A stretch of DNA of 64,000 nt from positions 379,501 to 443,500 of the forward strand of contig NC_009416.2 in the NCBI RefSeq assembly GCF_000002875.2, read 5' to 3'. Every line of letters begins with the position of its first letter. Positions within the stretch are counted from its first letter, which is position 1. The translations under genes and the position numbers were made by a program. The DNA is from Leishmania infantum JPCM5. Its lineage: Eukaryota; Euglenozoa; Kinetoplastea; Trypanosomatida; Trypanosomatidae. The notes beneath the pieces were generated by a model that saw only the letters and a program-made list of their open reading frames with translations, ran no database searches and was not told the origin of the DNA. Shown one piece after another: positions 23,901 through 32,929 of this stretch.

Positions 23901-25448
23901 GTTGCCCGCCTTGTCGGTCACACCGGCCACGTCCACCGTGTCGTGTTTCAGAAGGAGGACAAGTACCTGCTCTCGTGCTCGTCTGACGGGACGGTGCGTG
24001 TCTGGCAGCCCAGATCGTCGGACGGCGTCCTCACTCCTGAACCGAGCGCAGGGCCTGAAAGCATGCAGTGCGTGTGCACGTTACCACACGGCTTTCCGGT
24101 GTATACGGCAGTGTTCCACCAGGGCAAGATAATTGCTGGCGGCTTCAGCGATCATCTCTTCGTCTGGGATTACGAGCACACGATCCAGGGGGAGATGGAA
24201 TCGATGATGACGACAGGCAACACGACGCTGCGTTCCATCACCACATTCACTCCAGCGCACCTCACAAGAGCCCCTCCCACGCATTCGCCGCGCTCAACTC
24301 TGGCGGTTCTCGGGCAGCTTGTGCAGCGGGTCGACACGGCCGGCGCTGCGGCGGCGCGGGAGTGCACGCCGACTATGACGCTCAGCCTTGCCTCGAACGA
24401 GCGCAGCAATCGAGTATGGTCCGTCCACGCGAACGGCTCTGTGGTGTGCTGGCGCGCCACCACAGAGACTGCGAGCCACGGCGGGGGCGACAGTCTGTGG
24501 CAAATGTCGACGCGACACACGGCGGACTGCAGCGGCGCGGCAGAGGTGCAGGTGAAGGGCGGATACGCCATTGTGACCTGCGGATGTGCTCCCGTTGTAT
24601 TTGTCTTTGACGCCACCACGTGCGAGCAGCTGCGCGTCGTCAACACACGACTTTCGGTTGCCACGCCGATTCACCTTTTGCCCGACGGGGAGGCGTTCGT
24701 TGCGGCCATGGGCGGCCCAGGCCGACTCCTTGCATGGGAGTGCTTTGATGGCGGCTTGTGCACCGCTGCCTCCGGCTACGGCAAAGCCTCTCCACTGTTC
24801 AACGTAGCGCGGATGGCGTGGGCGGAGTCGCAGCAGCTCGCCGTCTTCGTCAGTCGTTCACCGTCCTCGGAGGGGGAGATGGCACGCTATACACAAGGGC
24901 CAATGCAGCCGGCTGCTGGAGAGAGCGCAGCCGCTTTCCACTATCGGCAGCAGGAGCAGCAGTACCGGCAGAGCGACATACCGACCGAGGCAACGCTGAT
25001 CACGATCGCAGGCACGGTTCGGCGCAAGTCGACTGTGCTTCTGAAGACAGACCCTCACTCCTCCGATGCGTTTGTGACGATGTTCGGCGGTGATGTACAG
25101 CTGAAGCGAAAGGCGGCTTATCTGGCGGAGCGGGAACGCGCAATGCACCAGCGCGCGGCTGAGCGCGCTACGCGCAACGAGCGGCTGCACCCGAGAACCG
25201 CCTCGTCGGAGCTCTCGGCGCTGTTCGCGGCGCCGGTGGCTACCAGCATCCCATACGACGCGACGGAGAAGGGGGCGCGCATGAACGCCATCGTGAACTT
25301 CTGGCGTGGGCTTGTTAGTCAGCACCGACGCACGGAAGCGCGCCCCCAGGATTCCGAGGGAGTTTCCTCTAGCACCGACGCGTTTGGCACGCATCCTGCA
25401 GCGTGGCGTGCGCTGCAGTACATCGAGGATGTTGCAGATGCTCTATGA
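20913..25448 (+). CDS. Jouberin (AHI1)-like WD40 protein
   Basis: A 1511-residue protein. Residues 1 to about 640 are low complexity, rich in Pro, Ala, Ser and Thr, with basic patches. A globular region at about 642-860 matches the layout of the jouberin domain upstream of its WD40 propeller: a VLVLTIRG strand, a FLMLRG segment and an LQLYRYP segment. WD40 repeats run from about 955 to 1290; the clearest are those ending in SSDGTVRVW and DHLFVWDYE. The C-terminus (about 1340-1511) is polar and partly helical. Human AHI1 ends in an SH3 domain; I see none here. AHI1 acts at the ciliary transition zone, so a role at the base of the flagellum is likely but inferred. The frame extends upstream to 20781 only through a non-ATG codon, so ATG 20913 is chosen. 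WD40 plus the preceding domain make the family call fairly strong. Confidence 0.8.
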   Translation: MSNSSLSVNPTPPPHDAEVSVMKKDDDDATPQLLESSLAASRSPAPLPALPPPPIVAQMMNPAVAPPSPSCSNLVGRANHTAALASLVTASRGSDRDVTRLRRPSVTRMRETLSFSSALSDLPVVPAIPVPDNAVSSVTPPPLASSQQNASPSVDLGALPVTGSETCPPVHSPPSSPVVPSASPLAEDTSPTLTPPLEAAALSLPALPPPPALPPTSTHTDDAAPVKIPLYPSHPTAAALATPSCVEGVRSMDTTTSAAPANLPHAVTSLLPVPSAPAVVVPASPLRPPSASVTPASLVDTPALAAAVTTMPSPVTNSRPQYLHSQRRTLEAAARDLLSARNEPKDLVICCTSTSSCGGSSDRSSTGGDSGCVRRTTRISQTRARGRRRQRRGGAHAKAAAKPVSSRRRRKTPSSHGALPKVQRPPAARLFEGEGQRGPWLSSALREKTSMPSQSTTTRAPYGDTKRRKKGRGDQTSRGCGNTVATDAAGMDGAAPAASAGGGASPTVGDGSDAPLLFTSPAARLHAAYQNSTKNKGLTKAEASRLTQRSFLGSTDAGRRHKTNRSSDVIAANDGDDTGGTGGVGTELAVQFRATGAFNDEDEWARPWHTGSSDVRSCQRGGSAESTTSSKLAADNASDEHGVVLVLTIRGMSPLHADAGVVHPLVRAWVVSCATGRSLVQASTSVPCAVTHPFDLRAHKTRAPWWNAQLALRLSAEQMRTAAEDAMLLLEVLDFGNETIHGFPLMREGLYPICWGFLMLRGCAGRSNLLAADDLHVQLYRYPSRTPWYLSLLSALIPVSWSTAGAAFEPHDASAARFCSSGPRSSIANDVPTIYTVFANANTRKIPYEGCIVLRVRQTSNTAFVPDTTEMLLYEEYLLSMLAADGGSVSVPRSSRYACAAANDEVSLGRMREEDCVRGAAIPASPWSTIVLTENYYRMDGERSLLPHEILQTTAVLGVVTCVSFAHSGSFVALGVCRHLQHVVELRNPLLPEMAVVARLVGHTGHVHRVVFQKEDKYLLSCSSDGTVRVWQPRSSDGVLTPEPSAGPESMQCVCTLPHGFPVYTAVFHQGKIIAGGFSDHLFVWDYEHTIQGEMESMMTTGNTTLRSITTFTPAHLTRAPPTHSPRSTLAVLGQLVQRVDTAGAAAARECTPTMTLSLASNERSNRVWSVHANGSVVCWRATTETASHGGGDSLWQMSTRHTADCSGAAEVQVKGGYAIVTCGCAPVVFVFDATTCEQLRVVNTRLSVATPIHLLPDGEAFVAAMGGPGRLLAWECFDGGLCTAASGYGKASPLFNVARMAWAESQQLAVFVSRSPSSEGEMARYTQGPMQPAAGESAAAFHYRQQEQQYRQSDIPTEATLITIAGTVRRKSTVLLKTDPHSSDAFVTMFGGDVQLKRKAAYLAERERAMHQRAAERATRNERLHPRTASSELSALFAAPVATSIPYDATEKGARMNAIVNFWRGLVSQHRRTEARPQDSEGVSSSTDAFGTHPAAWRALQYIEDVADAL

Positions 25449-25928
25449 GAGGATGTGCACCTCCCCATTCCCGTCCTTTTCACGTGCATCTCCTGCTCTA
25501 CACGGCGTGAGCGCATCGCCTTCTGTGGCGCATTGTTGAAGAGGAAAGTAGGCGGCGATTCACTGTGCGCGACACGCGATGGCCTGGGTCTGCTACATAG
25601 ATGATGTCCATTCAATGAAGGAAACACAAGACACAAGCGTGCTCCTGCGTTTTTTGTGTGTGTGTGTTTGTGTCTTCGTCCCCCACACCGCTCATTTGAG
25701 TCCACGGAAGGGAGGCGGGGAAGTCTTGGAGAAGCGAAATGCTGCGGGAAGCACCTCACACGGGCGGCACTTTGCATGCGAGCAAAGTGGCAGGACAATG
25801 AGGCGGCCTTCCTTACCCACGCTTCCGCGACACCCAAATGCTGGTTCCTTCTCGATCTTTGCAGAATCCTCCCCATCCCTTCCCCTCCTTCCCGCGCTCA
25901 CCTCGCCCGCTGCGTGCAATAACAACAA

Positions 25929-25957
25929 ACACACACACACACATATATATATATATA
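25929..25957. repeat. Compound (AC)n(AT)n microsatellite
   Basis: About 14 nt of AC followed by about 15 nt of AT in the intergenic spacer. Confidence 0.9.
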
Positions 25958-26359
25958 CTCATGCACACGTGATCACGCAACTCGTGCAAGCCGCTTTCCT
26001 CGATCTTTCATTGGCGCTCATCAGTGTGTTGTTGTTGTTACGTGTGGTGGTTCTTGGTTAGTCGTGTGCATTTTCCGTGTGCCTTCCGTTATTGTTCGTG
26101 TATCGTGCCTGATCTTCGCCGCCTTTCCTTCGCCCTTCCCGCTCAACATCGACGACGCGCGCAAAGCAGGCCAAGAAAACAAAAAAGAAACAAGAAAAAC
26201 AACGCGCAAAGGAGAGAGGCACAACCGCGAGCACAGAGTCCATCTTTTTTTTCCTTTTGACTGTGTGTGTGTGTGCACGTCAGAGACGACCATCGTCCCT
26301 TTGTGGTGGCGCATGCACACGCACACAATCAAGCAAACACGCACCCTTCTGCCGTGCAC

Positions 26360-26390
26360 GTACTCTATCTCTTTATCTCTCCCTCTACAG
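26360..26390 (+). promoter_or_regulatory. Probable trans-splice acceptor, CCT5
   Basis: A clean pyrimidine tract (about 26361-26387) ends in ACAG with AG at 26389-26390, 85 nt upstream of the ATG. This is the most canonical acceptor in the window. Confidence 0.65.
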
Positions 26391-26474
26391 ACACACACAC
26401 AACTTGTGTGAGCTCTCTGCACCAGCGCCGTACGCTTGCTTGCATTCGGCTTTTTTGATTCGTATTTGAGAAAG

Positions 26475-28091
26475 ATGTCTCTTGCGTTTGATGAGTACGG
26501 ACGCCCCTTTCTGCTGGTGAAGGAGCAACAGCAGAAGGAGCGTGTGAGCGGCGTCGAGGCGCAGAGAGCGAACATACTCGCTGCACTCGGCGTGGCGAAT
26601 GTGCTGAAGTCGAGCCTCGGCCCGCGAGGCATGGATAAGATTCTCACCACGCCAGACAACGAGGTAGTTGTGACAAACGACGGCGCCACCATCCTAGACC
26701 TGATGGACATCGACAACGAGGTTGGCCAGCTCATGGTGGAGCTGAGCAAGTCGCAGGACTCTGAGATCGGCGATGGCACCACTGGTGTTGTGTGCTTTGC
26801 AGGCGCGCTGCTGGAGCAGGCAACGGCGCTGCTGGACAAAGGCATCCACAGCTCACGCATCTCGGAGGGGTACGAGAAGGCGTGCGAGATGGCGTGCAAG
26901 CGCCTGGAGGAGGTGGCCGAATCCATCTCTCTGGAAAAGAAGGAGTTCCTGCTGCAAACGGCCCGCTCGACGCTCAACTCTAAAGTGGTGAACCGTGATC
27001 GCGACCGTCTGGCGCAGATCTGCGTGGACGCGGTGCTTGCCGTGGCGGACATGGAGAGGCGTGACGTGAACATGGACCTTATCAAGGTTGAGGGCAAGGT
27101 TGGCGGCCGCCTGGAAGAGACGTGTCTCGTGGATGGCATTGTTCTTGACAAGGACTTCTCGCATCCGCAGATGCCAAAGGAGCTGACAAACCCGAAGATG
27201 GCCATCCTGACCTGCGCCTTCGAGCCGCCAAAGCCGAAGACGAAGCATACTCTGCAGATCAACAGCGCCGAGCACATGCGTGAGCTGCACGAACAGGAGC
27301 AGGAGTACTTCCGCTCCGAGGTGCAGCGCTGCAAGGACGCCGGTGCGGACCTCGTCATTTGCCAGTGGGGCTTCGATGATGAGGCGAACTACTTACTGTA
27401 CCGCAACCAGCTGCCGGCGGTTCGCTGGGTCGGTGGCGTGGAGCTGGAGATGATCGCCATCGCCACTGGCGGCCGCATCGTCCCTCGCTTTGAGGATCTG
27501 ACGGCGGAGAAGCTCGGCACATGCGGCCGCGTCCGCGAGGTCGGCTTTGGCACCACGAAGGATCGCATGATCTTCGTCGAGAACTGCCCCAATAGCAAGG
27601 CCGTCACCGTCTTCATCCGCGGTGGCAACAAGATGATGATTGAGGAGGCAAAGCGTTCACTGCACGACGCCATCTGCATGGTCCGCAACCTGATCCGCGA
27701 CAGCCGCATCGTTTACGGCGGGGGCTCGGCGGAGCTGGCGGCGTCGTCTGCGGTGCTCGCCCACGCCGACGCCGTGTCCACCGTGGACCAGTACGCCATT
27801 CGCGCCTTCGCTGACGCTCTCGAGTCGATCCCGATAAACCTGGCCCTCAACAGCGGTCTCGACCCCATCCGCGCCCTTTCCGATGCACGCAAGGCGCAGA
27901 TCGAGGGCAATAATCCGTACGCCGGCATCGACTGCATGGACCGCGGCACGATCGACATGAAGCAGCAGGAGGTGTTCGAGACGTTGAGCGGCAAGTGCTC
28001 GCAGCTGCGCCTGGCAACGCAGGTGGTGAAGATGATCCTCAAGATCGACGACGTCATCGTTACGAAGCCGGATGAGGAGCAGCAGCAGTAA
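26475..28091 (+). CDS. CCT5: T-complex protein 1, epsilon subunit (CCT5)
   Basis: A 538-residue subunit of the cytosolic group II chaperonin TRiC/CCT, which folds actin, tubulin and other proteins by ATP-driven cycling. The length is normal. The N-terminus [10 protein letters not shown] is diagnostic for the epsilon subunit. Nucleotide-binding motifs are intact: VTNDGATI at about 66-73, GDGTTG at 99-104 with its catalytic Asp, and GGGSAEL near 415. The apical and intermediate domains are complete and the C-terminus ends in polar Glu/Gln residues. The frame extends 13 codons upstream, but the ATG at 26475 aligns with the family start and follows a canonical acceptor. Two open frames on the - strand, including one of 445 codons, are shadows of its codon bias. 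Identification is secure. Confidence 0.97.
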   Translation: MSLAFDEYGRPFLLVKEQQQKERVSGVEAQRANILAALGVANVLKSSLGPRGMDKILTTPDNEVVVTNDGATILDLMDIDNEVGQLMVELSKSQDSEIGDGTTGVVCFAGALLEQATALLDKGIHSSRISEGYEKACEMACKRLEEVAESISLEKKEFLLQTARSTLNSKVVNRDRDRLAQICVDAVLAVADMERRDVNMDLIKVEGKVGGRLEETCLVDGIVLDKDFSHPQMPKELTNPKMAILTCAFEPPKPKTKHTLQINSAEHMRELHEQEQEYFRSEVQRCKDAGADLVICQWGFDDEANYLLYRNQLPAVRWVGGVELEMIAIATGGRIVPRFEDLTAEKLGTCGRVREVGFGTTKDRMIFVENCPNSKAVTVFIRGGNKMMIEEAKRSLHDAICMVRNLIRDSRIVYGGGSAELAASSAVLAHADAVSTVDQYAIRAFADALESIPINLALNSGLDPIRALSDARKAQIEGNNPYAGIDCMDRGTIDMKQQEVFETLSGKCSQLRLATQVVKMILKIDDVIVTKPDEEQQQ

Positions 28092-28667
28092 CAGGCTGGC
28101 TAACAGAGGCCGACGCAGCGGGGGGAAAGCGAGGAAGGTGTCGAGGGGGTTCATTAGGAGCCCAAGCTGCCTTGCCGGAACCTCGTGGCTCCTCTGCTCC
28201 CCGCCCCGCCCTCCGCCCGACGTTCTTCACCTTTCATGTGATATGCGTCTCATAGAGGCGGCGCGAAATGTTGCCAGCAAGGAGAACGGATGAGGGGAGT
28301 GGTGGATGGCGGCATTGCTGACCGTCCCAGGGGCGATGCCCGTAAAGGGAAGAAAGAAAAGACGGTGCGCGTGCTGATTGAGAGAGTTTATGATGTTTGC
28401 CGCCCCCTCCCCTCCCCCACCACCTCGCCTCTCTCATCGCGCTTGTAAGACCTTTGCGTTCCTGCCTTCAACGCTCGCTCGCGTTCTGCGCAGCCGCTCT
28501 ATGTCAGCGCGTGTTGGCGCGGCCGCGCCTCGGCAATGGTGGCTTCTCGTGTTGCCGTGTGTTTGCGCCTGCAGCAGTGATAGTGACTGTATTTGTGCGT
28601 GCATGTGACGTTGGACCGCCTCTCTCCCCTTCTCTCGGCAGAGGGCGTGTGTTGGTGGAAAGGTAGA

Positions 28668-28690
28668 TTATATATATGTGTGTGTGTGTG
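28668..28690. repeat. (TA)n(TG)n microsatellite
   Basis: A short TA tract running directly into about 14 nt of TG. Confidence 0.85.
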
Positions 28691-28922
28691 CGTAGAGAGA
28701 GAGGGAGACGCTGTTGTAACGTTACACCCCGTAAAGAGGGTGTGTCGCGGCGTTGGGGATAAGAGCGATGGTAAGCTTCTCCTCTCTCGTTTGTTGTTTC
28801 TCTCTTGTAACGAAGAAAAGAAAATGTCGGTGCAACGCGTCGCCACTTTGTTTTGGTTTGGGAGGGGTCTGTGTGCATTCGTCCCGCATGTATGTGCGTG
28901 TGTATGCATCGGTCTACCATAA

Positions 28923-28942
28923 ATATATATATATATATATAT
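28923..28942. repeat. (AT)10 microsatellite
   Basis: Twenty nt of alternating AT in the CCT5 3' flank. Confidence 0.9.
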
Positions 28943-29829
28943 CAGACCGATACATCCGCACACGCAGACAAAGGAGAGGGGGCTCGGGGAAAAACAAATG
29001 GAGGCAGCGCCCCATGCACGAAGCCACTCGTAGCGTAAATGAAAAAAGAAGAACAAGCAAGAAACACACAGAAAAAGAGGATGAGAAGCTGCCTGAAAGA
29101 AACGGCAACGTATGTAATGAGCGTGTTTCAAACGGTGGCTGTGCTTGCCGTAGTAGCGATGGAGCCGCGTGCATGCGTTGGCACCTTTGAATGAGGTTGT
29201 ATCCGCCCTGCGTCGGGGACGCAGGGAGAAACATGCGGTTGCCGTCGGTTCAAGGAGATCCTGTCATTCTCCGTTGATCTGCGGTAGGGCATTCAAGCTC
29301 TCTTTATGCGAAGAAAAATGCGAGCCGAATCTCTCTCTGTGTGTCTGCAGGCTGGCAGGCAGCTGCGGTCGATCGTGCTTTACTCGTAGCGCTTTCTGTT
29401 GCTGTTCCTTTGCCTTCCTTTTTTTTTGCTTTTTTGTTCCCCCCCCCCTCCCTCTCCCCCACACACACACCTCTCGGGCTACACATCGCCTGCCCCTCCA
29501 TTCACTTCCACGGCAATGCTTCTATCGCACAGACATCAAGGGTATATGGCAGAGGGATGTGTTTGGTGTTGCTTGCACTTGAGCAGCAACAGAAAGAAGG
29601 CGCGGCTTAGTTGCGTCCCAGCAACCCCTTCCTAGCACTACTGCTGACACGTACGACTAGGACGACGTCGCTGGCGCTCGTTGAGACCGTAATGCTGCGA
29701 TAAAAGTTGTACCCATGAAGAGGAAGTGCTGACGAATCTCGCCCCTCTTCACCTCTCTCGCAGCTCGTCAGTAAGATCAGCTCCCCCATACCCTTTCCCC
29801 CTCCCCCTCACCGAAGGCGAACGCGAAAG

Positions 29830-31330
29830 CTAATCGATGACATCTCCAAGTGCCCGATTGTCCCCACATCGTGTGCGCCACGCTGGCGTCCCCCTCACAC
29901 GCATGCCGAGCCGGCCACGGTGGCGCTTGGATGCGAACATGTGCGCATAACACCTGCGCATGGGCTGGTCATGCTAAAGGACGGCACCTCTGCCCTGTCG
30001 CTTGCCGAGTTTGATGAGAGGACTGCATGCCCTTCAATCAGGACGGCATCACAGAGGCGTGATTGCGGGACCCCCATCGAGAAGACTCCGATGGGTCGCA
30101 TTGCTGCACCCGCAGCGCAACCATCATACACATCTCTCGCGAAATGACGTAGATCTCGCCGGGGCGTGCGTGACGCTGCACGAAGAGGGCGAGCACAGGA
30201 AACTCGCATCCGTTCAGGAATTCCGCTACGTCTTGGAAGAGGTGTGAGCTTGAGATGGCCGACTCGCGTGTACCCCCACAGCAGCCCCAGTGATTGCCTT
30301 CTCGCCTCAAGCACGGTGGCCACCGCCTTACGGAGCTGCCGCGTCCATAATGCGACGTCTACACGGCACAGGGCGCTCCGATGGCGCCCACATCCCCGCA
30401 GGGTGACCGTGAGCAGAGGGAAGCAGCCGAAGGAGAGCACGCATGTGCTCCCCACGCCTCGAACACGCGCCATCTTGCTCCCGTGCAGGTTACCCGTCTC
30501 TCACAGCCTGAAGAGGAGGAGGGGCCATCCTGCACCTCCTACAAGCCGTGCCCGAAACCAGCCCATGGACGCCTACCAGTGGCCAAAGAAGAGCGGCGGG
30601 AGCCCCCTTGCACGCGGCACAGGGGAAGGCGATGCACCTTGCCGATCTGTGTGGCGAGATGAGAAGCGAGAGGCAGCAACGGATGCGGTGCATGGGAAGT
30701 ACCCCCGACCAGTGCCCCCGCGCGTTCCCAGAAAGCGTCACTCCTCCGCCGCCGGTGACAGACGCGGATGTCGAGGCCCCTCCCCTCAGTGGCAGCAATC
30801 GTTATGGTGTGCCCAGCGCAGCAGCGACCCCTCTCCTTGAATGAGCCCCCACCGTCGTGGAAGAGAAGAAAGGACGTATCGGACGGCGGCACCTTCATTC
30901 TCTGGCCGCGACAAGTCAACAGCTGGCCAGATGAGCAGCGTTACAACGCGGAGGTGGGTCTGGATGCGCAGCCATGGGAGAACTCGTGCTCGACGACTGT
31001 GTGTGTGTGGGGTGGTGGTGGCAGATCTGGCAAAGTCATCTTTTCCAGGTGCGTCTTTCCGTGCTTCTGCGAAGAGCGCACCCGAATGAACTTGGCTGTT
31101 GGCCCAGAGGTGATGCGGGTAGTGACAGCAACATCGGCCTGCCATCCTATGTGTGCCGCGCGACCCGCCTCCGAAATTCACGTGAAGGTCTGCATCGACA
31201 GCATCCAACGGACGGGTGGTCGACAGGCGGTGGAGACAGCTCTGCCGGCGACGCAAGCCGCAACCCCGCATACCACACGAGACGGGTGCTGACTAACAGC
31301 GTGGCGAGGGATGGGTGGTGATGGATAAGA
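29830..31330. other. GC-rich coding-like island, possible gene remnant
   Basis: About 1.5 kb whose composition resembles coding DNA more than the surrounding spacer, but no frame stays open. On the - strand, 30038-30310 gives a protein-like stretch (FLNGCEFPVLALF, then GEIYVISREM), while the overlapping 29895-30473 frame continues downstream, as a frameshifted ORF would look. I recognise no domain. Alternatives are a degenerate retroposon or chance open frames in GC-rich DNA. Called from composition and frame texture only. Confidence 0.3.
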
Positions 31331-31657
31331 AAAGGTGCACCCTGCGCTGTCGTCCAAAACCCCCTCCCTCCACAGACACACACAAAAAAAGCGAAACAGC
31401 AATTCAGCAAGAATGGACTACACACGTCAGCTTACCCCCCCCCCGACTGCCTACCTGGCAACGTGTTGCACGTTGCTGGAACCCCCGTCGAATCACCGAC
31501 CTTCCTCTTCCGTTTCCCCTTTCTTCTCTGATACCGCATTAGCGAGGGGCAGCAGACCGTCATGTAAACACATAGAAAGACAGCGACACCTGCGGTTGGT
31601 CATACGCAGGCTACCTGCGCACCTCTTCACCTCCCTGGTAAGAAACCCTGTCCGACC
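31331..31657 (+). other. 5' flank of the phosphatase-like gene
   Basis: A short spacer carrying C/T-rich runs and the likely splice signal. No gene is seen. Confidence 0.55.
31498..31542 (+). promoter_or_regulatory. Candidate trans-splice acceptor, phosphatase-like gene
   Basis: A pyrimidine tract (about 31499-31528) is followed by AG at 31541-31542, 116 nt upstream of the ATG. Confidence 0.5.
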
Positions 31658-32929
31658 ATGACGTCTTCAAGCAAAGCAAATGGCCCACTGCTTGTGCCGC
31701 CATCGAATTTCGCCATGGTGGAGGATGGCGTCTACCGCAGCGCCTACCCAACCGAGGAAAATGTGCTTTACCTGCGCCACATCGGCGTCACGCATCTTGT
31801 GCTTCTCTCTATTGAGCAGCTGCCGGGCCCGGTGAAGCGGTTGCTCGGATCGGAGGTTACTGGGAAGACCGCCAGCAACTGCCTCACGCGTGGCCCCATT
31901 CGCATTATTAATATTGTGGACATGCGCACCTGGCGCGTGGATGGGGTGAATAGTGGGGACGACTTTAGTCCCCGCGACGTGACCCGTGCGCTGGACTTTG
32001 CAGTGGACCGGCGATGGCATCCAGTGCTCTTCGCTTGTCCTCTCGGCGAGCTACAAACGAACGTGCTGATCGGGTGCATGCGGCGCTACCAACACTGGGC
32101 CCTCTCGGCCATCTTCAGCGAGTGCGAGCTCTACACGAGCGTGTGTCGCACTCTGCGGCAGTCAATACTGCTCTTCATTGAGTCCTGGGACCCCGCCAAT
32201 CACCCCCTTAGCGCGGTGAACATTCAGTACCGTAATCGCAAAATGGCGCAGCGGGAGCGCTTGCGTGCGCACCAGGAGCGCCGAAAACATCGGCACGCTG
32301 CCGCGTTCGACGACGACCGCGACAGAACGAGCGGGTCCAACTCCTTCGAGGACTCCGCGGGGGAGATGGAGCCGGAGGTACCGCTGAGCGTCATGAGCGA
32401 CCTACTTGACAAAAACTCCGCAGATGGCCAGCACAGCAGCACCGTTTCGTCCACTGTGTGGACCTTTAGTGAGATGAGTGTAAGGTCGACGTCACCGCCG
32501 ATGAAAGTGAAGGCGCCGAACCCAGACGCGGCTTTCATCTCGACAAGCGGACAACGCCCGCCAATGATGATGCGTCGGGCGGCTGCCGCTGCCGCGGCGG
32601 CGCGACTCCGCGAGCAGCAGGACCAGCATCCTCACAAAAAAGCGTCAGCGAGTGAAGCGGACGAGCAGGCGGGCTTTGTGCAGATGGAGGAGGGCAAGGT
32701 GGCCGGCGTGATCTGGGCAGAGTGGTACCTGGAAGCCCTTCGTACCGCTGAGGAACTAAAGGCGCGCACATACAGCTCGCCGTGCATGCCCTACAGTGGC
32801 GCCGATGTGTGCTTCGGAGCCGAGCTTCCCCCACCGCATGTGCTCTATGCCGGCGCGCGCAATCCGCCCGCGCTCGATGCCCGCTCCACCTTCACGAAGG
32901 AGTCCATCGTCGAGGAAGATGATGACTAG
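31658..32929 (+). CDS. Siw14/OCA-type tyrosine-phosphatase-fold protein, probably inactive
   Basis: A 423-residue protein. Residues about 14-175 follow the layout of the Siw14/OCA dual-specificity phosphatase family: a PSNFAMVEDGVYRSAYPTEEN opening (the PxNFxxVxxGxYRSxxP hallmark), the LRHIGVTHLVLLS segment, and a P-loop near residues 125-140. The P-loop Cys127 is kept, but the preceding His is Ala and the CX5R arginine is Gln133, so phosphate hydrolysis as in the family is unlikely. Residues 188-212 are a basic helix rich in Arg/Lys/His, then come acidic and Ser-rich linkers and an Ala-rich helix near 305-318. The C-terminus is acidic. Active members cleave inositol pyrophosphates or phosphotyrosine; this one may be a binding pseudophosphatase. 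Family call good, inactivity inferred from motif residues. Confidence 0.82.
   Translation: MTSSSKANGPLLVPPSNFAMVEDGVYRSAYPTEENVLYLRHIGVTHLVLLSIEQLPGPVKRLLGSEVTGKTASNCLTRGPIRIINIVDMRTWRVDGVNSGDDFSPRDVTRALDFAVDRRWHPVLFACPLGELQTNVLIGCMRRYQHWALSAIFSECELYTSVCRTLRQSILLFIESWDPANHPLSAVNIQYRNRKMAQRERLRAHQERRKHRHAAAFDDDRDRTSGSNSFEDSAGEMEPEVPLSVMSDLLDKNSADGQHSSTVSSTVWTFSEMSVRSTSPPMKVKAPNPDAAFISTSGQRPPMMMRRAAAAAAAARLREQQDQHPHKKASASEADEQAGFVQMEEGKVAGVIWAEWYLEALRTAEELKARTYSSPCMPYSGADVCFGAELPPPHVLYAGARNPPALDARSTFTKESIVEEDDD

Larger units (their letters stand above)
25449..26474 (+). other. Intergenic region between jouberin-like gene and CCT5
   Basis: About 1 kb of UTR-like DNA. It contains a compound CA/TA microsatellite at 25929-25957, an A-rich patch at 26165-26225 and the CCT5 splice signal. 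Confidence 0.65.
28092..29829 (+). other. 3' flank of CCT5
   Basis: UTR-like spacer. It holds a TA/TG microsatellite at 28668-28690, an (AT)10 tract at 28923-28942, an A-rich patch at about 29030-29100, and T and C homopolymers near 29420-29460. No credible gene is seen. Confidence 0.6.

Noticed and set aside
26021..27358. 445-codon - strand frame overlapping CCT5
   Set aside because: Shadow of CCT5 extended by chance into the spacer.
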